Source: Beta vulgaris subsp. vulgaris (Eukaryota > Streptophyta > Magnoliopsida > Caryophyllales > Amaranthaceae). From it: DNA of 64,000 nt. Under the pieces are notes generated by a model. The model did no database searches. It was not told the DNA's origin and worked only from the letters and a program-made list of their open reading frames with translations. A program made the translations under genes and the position numbers. The stretch is from positions 2,103,001 through 2,167,000 of the forward strand of contig NC_079209.1 in NCBI RefSeq assembly GCF_026745355.1, written 5' to 3'. Positions 46,460-57,331 of the stretch are shown piece after piece (position 1 is the first letter of the stretch; each line of letters starts with the position of its first letter).

Positions 46460-49050
46460 CTAAGACACTGATTCACGCCTCTTCAGTGTTGCTTCTTGGA
46501 CTTTGATGTTTGGTTCTTGCTCGGCTTTTATGCCTGTTCCAGGAAAGGATGATCTTCGGGCTTTTCCATGTGCCTTACCATTCAATACTGTTGATTTAGC
46601 AGGAAGCGATTTTTGTGTTGTTGTAGAGTTACTACTTTTCTGAGTCTTGCTTGTAAGCTTATTCTGCCCCTTCTTAGGGTTGATGGATTGAGATGGCACT
46701 CTGCTTTCCCATGGACGAGCAGCTATCCATCGCTCCTTCCAGCTCCATCCCCAATCAGCTTTCCCTAGTTCAGAAGCATTGGAGCCTTGATTTTGACCAG
46801 AGTTTGCCCTCCACTGCAATGTGCAATCAAAGAAAACGTTAGCCATCTTTCCACACAAAAGAATTGATGGGAGATATAACTATATAGGTGTGCATATATA
46901 TATACTTGATGAGAGAATGCATAAGCCAAGGTTCGCTCCCGCTTCACAGCTGCTTCTTCTCTTTGATGTATCCTTGCTAGAATCTCGTCCATTGTATTAG
47001 CACCACCATTCCATTCCACCTAGCAGATTTCAAGATTTTATTCAATTATCTAGCACTTGATTAACTCAAAGAAGTGCCAGATCAGAAAAAGTTATACTCC
47101 TGCCCTATGATATTTATTGCTTCTTGTCCTCCTATGTAGGAAAATTATCCATGCAACCCTATACTTTAGACATTCTATATAACCCTATTTTTCCAAAATC
47201 ACAACAAGATCTCCCCAGGGTTACCATAGATAATTTTCTAGAGTATTTCTCGAAGTTTAGGGTTATCTTAGAGAATGCTTATATGAGAATCAATTTAGTA
47301 AAACAGAAAGTATTAGGTTACCCTGTAGAATTCCCCTTGTATACATAATCTAACTTGTTTGCATGGTCTACATTTTACATAATTGTTCTGTTTTCTTTTT
47401 TTGCCTTTAAATGATCTTCAAAATCGAGGGTATCATTTAGTAATCTGATACTCTTGAGTCTTGACATTGGATTTCATCAAAAAGCACAAGAAACTATATG
47501 AACTGAACTAAAGACAGTTGTACACTTCATGTGTTTATCCTAAACAGGTAAAAGAGTTCAAAACAAACCTCCAAGTCATGGAGCTTTGCCTCAAGCTTCA
47601 TTTGGTTCTCTAGCTTTTTCTGTTTAAGACGACCGTCAGTTACCATACACTGGCGGCGATGTCTAATTTGAGTTTGTATCATACTCCATGAATGAAGATG
47701 AGTCAATGTATTTGTAGACTGCTTCTTAACAGACTGGAACTGCGTCAGTTTCTGGAATCGTATTATCCCCTTCATACGCCGAAAAGCTTTCCTTGCCTGC
47801 AATACAAGTAGATGAATGTTATGATATGGTCCCCTTTACTTCTCTCTTGTCATGAAGGATGGATACTTTTCAACTCATTTAGCAACTGCATACCATATAG
47901 GCCCTGAAAGCAGTCTGTATCCTTGTTGCAGCAACATCTTCACTGATTTTTACAGGAGTGCCGTTAGTTCTACTGATACCCCGACCACCTTTAGCATTGG
48001 CTTTTTCAGATTTTTTTTTGGTTTTAGATCCAGTTGGGTCATCTGAAGCTGAAGATCCCTGTCAGATAGGCAGAGAATTAATCACATGACTACATGAGAT
48101 ATGCTATAAATGTATGTGATAGATTTATGATGTTAATTTAAAGTGGAAAGTTTATGAACAAATTAGTTACCTTCAAGGACAAATTATCACAGTACTAGCA
48201 TGCAAACTTGCAAAAATAGTAAACTGTAGTATCAAATTGTAAAGTCCCAGTAACAGGAGGACATATTTAGAATGTAAAATAAACATAACCACAATCAATA
48301 TCAATAAACACTCCAGGGAGCGAACATAAATTGATTCATGATTCGAGATATTGAGATATTTCCTGGCAGGATTAAATTGCATGTTTAATATCAATCTGAT
48401 TTAGAAAGGAGCAATTTGAAGGCAGAAATCAACCTTATTTAGAAAAAGTACCAAGAAGGAAGAGTACCAAAAGTCTTGCTAAAGGAGGCTAACCTCTCAT
48501 AAATCATAACTCATAAGTAGTAATGATTGCGACGGGCAGAAAACAAAAAAGAAAAAAGAAATATATAACTGTCACATACTTGTTTTACTCGTTAGTCGGT
48601 ACTATTTGTTTCCAGAAAAGGAAATAGTGTGAGGCCTGGAATAGTCAGGAAGTGTTTGAAGAACAAAGAAAAGCAGATCACATAGTTTAATACTGTGTAT
48701 GGTGTAGAATCTCCACAACACATGCTACCTTTAGGTGAGCAGAAGGCTATAAATGCAATTTGGAAACGGCAAGATTTGTTACTTCATTTACACATACATG
48801 AGAGCGATTGAGCAACAGGAGCTAGCTTAGAAATACTATTGCACACATGCACATATTGCATGTGTACAGAAGAAATTACTACAAATCAAGAATGAAAAGA
48901 TTTTATATTAATCATATCCCATGCAGATAAGCAGCATTCTACATACAGATTCTATAACAAGAACGACATACAAACCTTTGATCGTTTTTTGTCAAGCTTC
49001 ACCTTCTTCTTTCTTGTAATTATCGTCTTAAACCAATCTCCGGAACCCAT
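46460..49050 (-). CDS. IQD (IQ67-domain) calmodulin-binding protein
   Basis: Five coding exons on the minus strand (49050-48976, 48058-47894, 47796-47569, 47019-46906, 46813-46460) join in phase 0 to give 311 residues. The N terminus MGSGDWFKTIITRKKKVKLD is the typical IQD start. The IQ motif is split by intron 2 (AATRIQTAFRAYM / ARKAFRRMKG), the intron position conserved in the family. The following segment (HSWSMIQTQIRHRRQCMVTD, then LEAKLHDLE and VEWNGGANTMDEILARIHQR) and the block ADWGWSWKERWIAARPWESR are IQD hallmarks. The C terminus is basic and Ser-rich. IQD proteins bind Ca2+/calmodulin and act as scaffolds on microtubules, membranes or in nuclei. A leader intron is likely (acceptor TTTTGCAG near 49090, donor GTATGTTC near 50630). 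Confidence 0.92.
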
Positions 49051-49090
49051 TATGAGGTCAATAAAACCTACTTCAATCTATCTTAAGCCT

Positions 49091-50800
49091 GCAAAAGGTT
49101 GCCACATAAAGCTAATTAGATATGTCACTAAATCTACTTCAATCAGCAAATCCGCATTTGTAAATATTCATGCAGCAAAGGTTACTGAAATTGTAAGAGT
49201 AATGTAAGAAATTGAGTAGTAGATCTGAATTGCTCAAATAAGGCAGACACGGGTACTTTCCAACTATTACATGGCAATTTGTTTTCACCCAAACCAAAAA
49301 AGATGGGAATATTGTAAGAACTTTTTACTTTTTTGGATCAACAATGAGTGTCAAAAATCCATACCCACATCAAAATTGACAAAGGCAATTGGCGTCACAC
49401 GAAGAATCAGAGTCAACATAGGGAGAGAGTACATGTCATTGTACTAGCATCTAATGCTCAGGAGTCAGAATATTAGTTGAAAAATAGATGGAACTAAAAC
49501 AGCCCTGTATAATTTTAGTAAAGAGGATCTTGACACCAAACATCTGGTTCCTATATGTCACAAATATGGAAATACTCAATATTCCACATGTCTCTATATG
49601 ACCCTGTGATTGTATATGGAAGGTCAATCAATCAAACCAGAAAACATACTTCCTCCGTTCTAAATAAGTGAAACACTTCTCTCAAAAAACTCTCACATAC
49701 AAAAGCGAAGTGTTTCACTTATTTCAGAACTAACGAAGTAATAGACAAACTGGAGAAAGAGCTCAAAGATATAAGCCACATAATTGAGCAACAAAAGCTC
49801 TCCTGATTGCGGAGGCGTATAGCATCTAAATATAGCAATCACTGAGCAGCAGTTCATTTAGAAGGCAAAGGGAGGCCTACAGATTATAAGAGGCTTCGAA
49901 CAGCAATTCTAGCACAGAGCCTCATTGCTAGGTTTGCTGTCACACCAGCTATTACTGGACCATTTAACATAAACTCTAATTATAGTCAGTTTAACCATTG
50001 ACTTATATAACATAGATTTCATATGCTATATAGAAATTCAAAAGTTCTTAACAATAACAACAAAGCCTTCCCAATATAATTTGGGGTCGACTAACACAAA
50101 ACTTCATAAGAAATCATTTCCTTGACAAATGAAACAATATAAAAATTCACAACAAAAAAAGAAAATTACAATATTAACATCAAAACCCACAAATCTACTT
50201 ATATATGAGAAGTTGAAAACCATAAATTACTACCTAAGAACCTTTCAAAGTTGATCAGTCACTCACATCACAACTTACTAATATAAAAAGAGGACACAAA
50301 ATTGCTTCTGAAGATGAATATATGCAACATAAGAAAGGAAATTTAATTTCAAAGCCTAAAAATACCAACAATTCTATACCATCAATTTATGCTGCTAAAT
50401 GAAGCCAAAAAAAGGAAATTCTCAGAACTATATACAAATTTTGAGTCAAAAAAATCTTCACTTAATTCCAAAGTTAAGATCTTTCACTCCAAAATACAAC
50501 AATATGATACAGTTGGGCACATTCCCAACAAAAAGGATTGGAAATAAAGCCAAATAATATAGAACAAAACAAAAGGATGAGAGATAAAAACAAGATCTGA
50601 ATGAAGAACAACAGTTGAACATACCAAAGGAAGAAACTTTATGGGAAAGATGGGGTGTGTCCCAAATTTGGTGGGGAATCAAAGAAATGTTGATGACTAA
50701 TAACCCTCTTTTTCTTCAGCTGATGTCCTAAAGAAGTAGAAGTAAAAGAGAAGCAAACCATACTCAAAGCTAATATACACAAGAGTTACAAGTCACAACA
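49091..50800 (-). promoter_or_regulatory. Leader intron and 5' UTR exon of the IQD gene
   Basis: Upstream of the IQD start codon a pyrimidine/TTTTGCAG acceptor precedes GCTTAAGATAGATTGAAG and the ATG. A donor CTTTG/GTATGTTC near 50630 would give an intron of about 1.5 kb and a 5' UTR exon of about 150 bp. It contains a MITE at 49649-49738. Long leader introns are frequent in IQD genes. The assignment is by splice signals only. Confidence 0.4.
49649..49738. mobile_element. 90-bp Stowaway-like MITE with long perfect stem
   Basis: The ends CTTCCTCCGTTC and GAACTAACGAAG are flanked by TA. The inner arms AAATAAGTGAAACACTTC and GAAGTGTTTCACTTATTT are perfect complements over 18 bp, separated by a loop of about 35 nt. 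It lies within the presumed leader intron of the IQD gene. Confidence 0.7.
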
Positions 50801-51093
50801 CAAGGGTAGGAGAAGACAAAAAGGGCAGTGGGTGTGTGAAATCTGTGAATGTTTTATTTTGTAGATTTTTTAAGAATAAAAAAACTGGAGAAGGGAACAA
50901 AAATTATTGCATGTGTGGAGTTTTGCCCAATAAATAATCTTGAAAAATGTATATGATGATTGATGTTACAGATGCTGTTGGGGAAAAAAAAGATTTTGGG
51001 TGCAAATTGTTGGGGAATTTATGTTAATGAAAGAAGAATGACTTTTGGAGTACTTGTAATTTGTTTTCAAATTTCCTACCTTTAGTGGCACCA

Positions 51094-51355
51094 TCTATAC
51101 TAATATATTAAAAGACGTGCGTAAACCAGAAACGGTGTCACGTAGCGCTCTCCCTAGCGAGTTTTACTTCATGTAATCCATGTACAATAAAAAAAATAGA
51201 AATTGCATAGTATGGGTTTTGATCCCGTGACCTCAAGTTCATGTACTAAAGTTTTAACCACTAGACCAAGTTGTATTTAGTGCTATCATATCAAAGTACA
51301 ATATTAATAAATGAAATTTTTCTTGCCCGGGGCATAGCCCGGGCCTAATAACTAG
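51094..51355 (+). mobile_element. Non-autonomous Helitron (262 bp)
   Basis: The 5' end TCTATACTAATATATTAAAA follows A51093. The 3' end is the hairpin GCCCGGGGCATAGCCCGGGC, then CTAATAACTAG, followed by T51356. All three Helitron hallmarks (TC start, hairpin about 10 nt before CTAG, A/T target) are present. Related tails are at 10721-10958 and 8621-8831. Confidence 0.85.
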
Positions 51356-51661
51356 TTTCACTTTTGAATACTGTTTATAAACCAATTTAATCTTGTTAGA
51401 TTCATTTCAATGCAAGGATTCCAAATATCAACATTTTATAATTTGTACTTATATCAATGAGAGATATTAGATCTCAAAGAAGCATGGTGGGGTACGTGAA
51501 GAAGCACAGAGTGGAACTATGAAGATACAGAGGAAATATAAATATGGGTGTTATTTCATCCTTTATATGTAAAACTATTTTTATTATCTCGAATGAGTCT
51601 TAATAATAAAGCGTAGAACAAATACTATAGGAGTGCATTCATCATACACTACCCGAGTGTA

Positions 51662-51873
51662 AGGATAGAAGTTAGCTCAAGTGGATAGAGCACTCCCCCT
51701 TGGCCCTTGAGGTCAGGGGTTCGATCATTACCCCAACAATGTTGGGGTATTTCCTTTGCATGCTATTCATGCCTTACCAGCCAATGTGTTGGTGTTTCCT
51801 ACAGGCTAGTAGCCTTGTAGGGGTTAGCTCTTGGGCTGACTTAATTTCCTAATAATAAAAAAAAAAAAAAAAA
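51662..51873 (+). mobile_element. tRNA-derived SINE with 16-bp target duplication
   Basis: The head carries a Pol III box A (TAGCTCAAGTGGATAGAGC) and box B (GGTTCGATC) about 35 bp apart. A tRNA-unrelated body and an A-rich tail follow. The flanks ACACTACCCGAGTGTA (51646-51661) and ACACTACTCGAGTGTA (51874-51889) are a target duplication with one difference. The structure and internal promoter show a SINE moved by LINE machinery in trans. It has no coding capacity. Confidence 0.85.
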
Positions 51874-51986
51874 ACACTACTCGAGTGTATTTTTTGCTCC
51901 CAAATGAGCATTCTGATAACCCCAAATGAGCATACCTGATAGCGTAAAACAAAAACTATAGGAGTGTATTCATCATACACCCAGGT

Positions 51987-52379
51987 TATGGGGTTTTTAG
52001 TTTCTGTTTTGGAAATCTCCTTCTCCCCTATGGGAGTTGTGAGTATGGTTCTTTTGTTTTTAGGTATGAGAAATTATTCTCATTGGTTGAAGTTCGAGAC
52101 TCAACATGAAGGTATTAGAATCTCGGATGCGATCAACCTGACTCGACCAAGAATGTTCTTCCCAAACTATATATATCAGAATGATAGACTTCCTCATCAA
52201 TAGTTGTTTGATTCAGCAAATACAAGGGGGTTGTGCTGTATTGTTCGATCTGGTTCATTGTAGTTTCTTCAAAGACGAATTTGATTTAATCTTGTTTAAT
52301 TGTATCTTGTTTTACTTTAATACCTATTGTAGATGTTGTTTGGCGTTCAATTAATGAAATTTCTCTTTCAAAAAAAAAA
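51987..52379 (+). mobile_element. 5'-truncated LINE 3' end with target duplication
   Basis: The insert of 393 bp ends in a poly-A run and is flanked by ACACCCAGGT at 51977-51986 and 52380-52389. It splits a MITE unit whose uninterrupted relative (CATACACCTAGGTGTATT) lies at about 52610. Its plus strand has a 79-codon ORF (51964-52203, beginning in the flank) that I could not assign; the rest looks like a retroelement 3' UTR. Confidence 0.7.
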
Positions 52380-52799
52380 ACACCCAGGTGTATTTTTTGC
52401 TCATCTGGGACCTCCAAATAAGCACATTGATAGCCCCAATGAACATATTGATAGCCCCAAATGAGAAAAAAAAGTAGTCTTGTATGCATCATGCTCATGG
52501 TAAACTCAGGTGTATGATAAAGATGATAAAAACTATAATTCTTAAAGTTTGTCTTTTTAAAATAATTTGTTATAGTTTTTATTAATTCTTAAAGCTTGTA
52601 TTCATCATACACCTAGGTGTATTTTTTGCTCATCTGGGACCTCCAAATAAGCACACTAATAGCCCCAGTGAACATACTGATAGCTCCAAATGAGCAAAAA
52701 AAAAGTAGTCTTGTATGTACCATGCTCATGGTAAACTCAGGTGTATGATAAATATGATAAAAACTATAATTCTTAAAGATTGTCTTTTTTAAATTTGTT

Positions 52800-54128
52800 G
52801 TTATAGTTTTTATTAATTAACCTTCAAAACAAATGTGGAAAAAAGGAAAATGACATAAACAAACTCATAACATCAACATATATCAAAATTCCAAATGCTC
52901 AAAAATCACACAGACAGTTGTGCAAGAATGAAGTCAAATGCAATAAATATTTGGAAAAAAGTCATAATTCTTTTTAGCATTTTCAAAGCAATATGAGCGT
53001 GGACCCGTCTTTCCCTCTCTAATGAACGTCATTCACCAACCAAACTAGTTGTTTGAATTTTCTTTTGATTAAATTCGACAAACCATAATCACAATGACAG
53101 AAGACCAACCATTTGACAGGGGTTTTGGATAAATATCCTCATAGTTTAGTTTCATGGAAGGGGATCTGTCTTGGAATATTGTTTGGTTGTTATACTTTTA
53201 TAAATTATATGATAAATGAAGTATTTCTTTATGTATATCTATATTTTCACGGGAATTACGGTAAGTAGAGTCTAAGAAGAATGTAAAGTATTTTTGTTTG
53301 ATTGCGTCTTGGGTGTAACATATTACGCTAATAATTTTTGCGTAACATGTATAATAACATAGTATCGACAATAATGACACGAATTGTACAAATAATGACA
53401 TAAATCTCATGTCATTATGTTAGTTTATTTAGTGTCATTTGAGTTCTTTTTAGAAATAGTAGTTTTTGTGAATTGTTACACCATAGATGATAGTGTAACG
53501 ACATAGACACAAGATTTTTTTTGTTATTGTTTACTTAAAGGAGTATTGTTGGAAAAAGTGATTTTTTAGAAAAGAGAATAGAAAATAATTGGTGAAAAAC
53601 AATAAAATGTGTGACTAATTCGACCCTTGGATTTTGAATAAACAAAGAAAAAAAAAATTTATAAACCAAAAAAATGATAGTAGCATGGTTTGTCTAGGCA
53701 AATCATGAAAAATGTGGAATTCAAAAAGTAAGCAAGCAAGCACTATAAAATACTATACATTATAAAAAGGAAACAAACACCATATATATATATAGGACTT
53801 TTTTTAGAAATAATTTTTCTTCATTATATCATTGTGTTTCTTCAAATTCTATGTTGTATCCAGTATCCTAACCTTTTCGAAATTTCACAAAGTGTCCCTA
53901 AACTTAGCTTTTTTAATTCATAATGTCCCAATATCTAACTACGCATCATTAGTTTCATTTACTTTTTGTTATATAGTGGGAAAATCTGACATATAAATAC
54001 CTATTGTAAAATTTAAATTATGTATATGTTAAATTAGTGTTTATGCATTAAAAACAGCCAAGTAGTCGAGGTCGGAACACAAGGGTAAAATACAGAAAAA
54101 TAAAAAAAAAATTAAACAATCCCGAAAT
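52800..54128. other. AT-rich spacer before the tRNA gene
   Basis: No ORF resembling a known family, no clear transposon ends and no RNA gene was found. It contains AAGCAAGCAAGC and TATATATATA short repeats at about 53730-53790. The final poly-A run (54100-54115) is, on the minus strand, the oligo-T terminator of the tRNA gene. Confidence 0.5.
54100..54115 (-). terminator. Oligo-T Pol III terminator of tRNA-Ile
   Basis: On the minus strand long T runs follow the tRNA 3' end by about 15-30 nt, the usual RNA polymerase III stop signal. Confidence 0.7.
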
Positions 54129-54201
54129 GGTCCCGGCGGGGCTCGAACCCGCGACCTTCGGCTCATAAGACCAACGCTCTAACCAACTGAGCTACGGGAC
54201 C
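54129..54201 (-). tRNA. tRNA-Ile (anticodon UAU)
   Basis: This 73-nt gene has no intron. The acceptor stem GGTCCCG/CGGGACC is perfect. The D arm is GCTC..GAGC with box A TAGCTCAGTTGG. The anticodon arm TTGGT-CTTATGA-GCCGA places TAT at positions 34-36. The T arm is GCGGG-TTCGAGC-CCCGC with box B GGTTCGAGCC. It decodes AUA, a minor isoleucine codon. An oligo-T terminator follows. The strong fold and intact boxes suggest a functional nuclear gene. Confidence 0.93.
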
Positions 54202-57200
54202 TTGATATTATATCTCTGCAGTTCAATTAATAAATCTAAATTATGGCGCTAATGTTACTGATTTCCCAAATTTGGAACAATATTGTATGACGTATACAAG
54301 GGAACAGTACTCGGGATATCTGACAACAATTCTCTAATAAAGCCTCATGATTGTCTGCATCTCAAGTGCTTTAAATTTCCAGATGGAAGTTGGTTATTTT
54401 GATGAAATATTAGATTATTATCTCCATCTTTATTAGTTTACTGGTACTTTTTTTTGGATATTTTTTTATTAATTTATCTATTTTTTTATTTTTATTTTTG
54501 GAATGAGACTATTAGAGCATCATTAACTATGAGTGAAAAACAAGAATCATGAGAAGATTGAGAAAAAAAGGGTCTTAATCATGATTAGAAAAAAGATCAT
54601 GTGTTGAATGGGAGTGATTGGGGCAAAAAAATGGGATGGGGTGAGTGAAATGGTGATCAGGCGTGGGAGTGGGACCCACTGCCTGATCTGACGAAAATCG
54701 ATTTTTTTGGCTTTCCCTCAGCCAAAACGACGCGTTTTGGCTGAAAATTAGCCAAAACACGTCGTTTTGGCTTGGGGAAAGTCAAATTCTGACAGGTGAG
54801 AGAAATAATACAATTATAAATATTAAAAATACAATATCTTAAAAAATACAAAGCGAAAAAAAAAATAAAAAAAATACCAATGGCTCTATTTTTCAAAGAT
54901 CTACAATTAGAGACCCTTTTTGTAATATTTTGGATAACTTTTTTTTCTAGCTATTTACTAATTTTCTATAATTTTGCTTATTTTATATGAAATATGTCTC
55001 ACTTTTACACTTAAAAAAAAAATATTTTTGTACATTTAATTTAGTTAATGCTAAAAACGCTAATTATGTATTTATAAATTAATTTTTTTATCAATTAGTA
55101 ATGAATATTTAATATTATTAAAACGTAAATAATAAAAATATTATATAATGGTGATGGGGCGATGAGAGAGAAAAATTAGATGGGTGGGGTAAAAAAGTAG
55201 TTGAGTAGGTAAAAGTAGTTGGGATGATTGAAAATGGTTCATGGTTAAGGAGATGAGTGGGGAAAGATTGTGGGATGCTATTTTTTAGAGAGAGAAAGTT
55301 AGAAAGAGAGTGGGATGATTGAGTTTTTCACTCATGAGTAATGGTGCTCTTAGTTTTCCATCACACATATATTCAACTTTAACAGAAAATAAAAGTTTTT
55401 CTTTCCTTCTAAGTTTTATATCCCACAATATTATTTCTCCTAAAACTTTGTGCAAAAGAAACCGGTAAACTAATAAAAATCGAAGGTAGTATAACTTTAT
55501 TTAAAATTTTAATAATTTAAACGAAATACCATAAAATTGAAAGAGTGTCTTCTACCCCTTTTAGATGTCATATAGAAGAATATTGTAATATAAGTACTTC
55601 CTTAGTTTTAAAGAAAAAAAATAATTTATCGATTTCCACCATATAAAAAGTAAATTGACATTTTACTTTATGTTTTATGAATATTAATATTTTGAGGGTA
55701 AAATTAGAGGTTTGAGCTTATATTAGAGGATTTGACTAGTTAATTCTCTAATTTAAGTATTTGGTAAAGAGAGGTTTCATTTAGCTCATAATTAGGGATG
55801 AGTGGACCAATTACATCTATGTCCTACAGTTTTTCAAAATCACACTAAAAAACAATAAAAAGTAAGACAATAGATATGTACACGTCCTTATTGGTCATTT
55901 TACACAATTATGTATCAATCAGCTATAAGTTACGTACCAAACACCTCTACACAAACAGCTAATACAATCAGCTAGTCAAACCATCTTAGACAATCAACTA
56001 TAAATTATCAGCTAACAGCTAACAACTATTCAATAATTATCAAACATGGCCAATATATAAGCGTCTACACGTTTTTTTTTTCAGAACCATCGTTGGATAA
56101 TCATGGTTACTTCTTTCATGCGTTTGAATGACTAAGGTCCCGTACAAGTCCAATCATAACTATTGCTCAATGCGTTCGTTGACCCTTCTACTAATCAAGA
56201 GCAATATTCTACATGTCTACATCAACTAAAGGCAATTATGGTTAAAACTATTTGGTTCAAACCACCGAAGTAAGGGCACAACCACTAATATAGATAAGCT
56301 AGAGTATAATATCATTAGCTAGTTCATACTGTCGTACCAAAAACTAAAAAGAACAAAGCATGGAGAAAAGAGATAAATGTTAAATGAATGCAATGATTAA
56401 AAGCCCTAAATAGAAGCTAAAACTAAAAAAAAAAAAAATTCTCATGTCTGATATGAACTAGGCGAAGCGTGTAACAAGAACCTCGGTTACTATGCTCCCT
56501 AAAATGCTTCAAACTATTTTTAATTTGTAATTCATATCTTAGTTAATGTAAATATTTCCGATGTAAAAAAAAACAATGTTTCAAACTCATTAAAAGCTCT
56601 CGTAGGATCCAAATTTGAAAATAAACCATTGCTTATTTGCATTCTATAATTCACCCAATTCGCCTATCCAATTTTTTGAAAATTTCTTGTGTTACCCTTA
56701 TTTTCTGAACTTATAATTAATATTGAGCACAAAGCCAATCATTGAAGCACATTTATTATTCAATACTTCAACTCAGACTTCTTTATGTGAAAAAACTATC
56801 TTAACAAAATTTGGATTCATCAACTTCTTGTACTCAACACTACATGATAAACACCACCCTCAGGCCCCAAGGCACCAACTACAAACAAGTGATATGTTAG
56901 ATTATGAATTATCAATGTTCATCAGTATCTAAACAAGAAGAAAAATTAATTTGATTATCAAACAGAAGAAAAATAATATTTGGGATGAGCTCTCAAGTCT
57001 CAATCATATATTTCTCTTTCGCACGAATTCATTCTAGCTCTAATTCATATCTAAATCTCCATGTGACTGAACACAGTTTTTAATATCAGGCTGACAAGAG
57101 AGTGGATACAGAAGAAAGCTAAAGCCAGTTCTCCTAATTCACTGATTCAGATTAGGGTCTCGTCACTCGTGTATGAACAAGGACCCTTTGTTCTGTTTTT

Positions 57201-57331
57201 CTTCTCACGATTACTTGAAATTGTTTGCAACACTGTCATTCGAATGATCCGGTGAAGGTAGCAGATTAGCAACCAACTTCAAGATACCAGTTTTCCTACA
57301 ACCATGTATTGGTTGTGAAGCATATTCATCT
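54202..57331. other. Spacer between the tRNA gene and FLN1
   Basis: It contains a Harbinger-like MITE (54515-55349), a hAT-like remnant at about 55900-56050 (repeated CAGCTAACAGCTAACAACT, ending AAACATGGCC), and AT-rich sequence. No gene was recognised; the ORF at 56723-56932 has no family features. The FLN1 3' UTR should lie at the right edge. Confidence 0.5.
54515..55349. mobile_element. PIF/Harbinger-like MITE of a second family (835 bp)
   Basis: The ends GAGCATCATTAACTATGAGT and ACTCATGAGTAATGGTGCTC are imperfect inverted repeats extended by GAAAAAC / GTTTTTC. TTA flanks both sides (54512-54514 and 55350-55352). The interior is AT-rich and includes ACGACGCGTTTTGGCT and AAACACGTCGTTTTGG inverted pairs. 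It has no transposase. Confidence 0.7.

Larger units (their letters stand above)
51600..52790. repeat. Array of TTCATCATACACC-family MITE units with nested insertions
   Basis: At least three related units contain ATTCATCATACAC(C), GTATTTTTTGCTC, CCAAATAAGCACA, CCAAATGAGC and AGTAGTCTTGTATG in order, with inverted ends TCATACACCT ... AGGTGTATGA. The units at about 52380-52550 and 52598-52780 are near-identical tandem copies separated by AAACTATAATTCTTAAAG. One unit is split by a SINE (51662) and another by a LINE fragment (51987). A diverged single unit lies in GDSL intron 2 at 12040. Confidence 0.65.
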
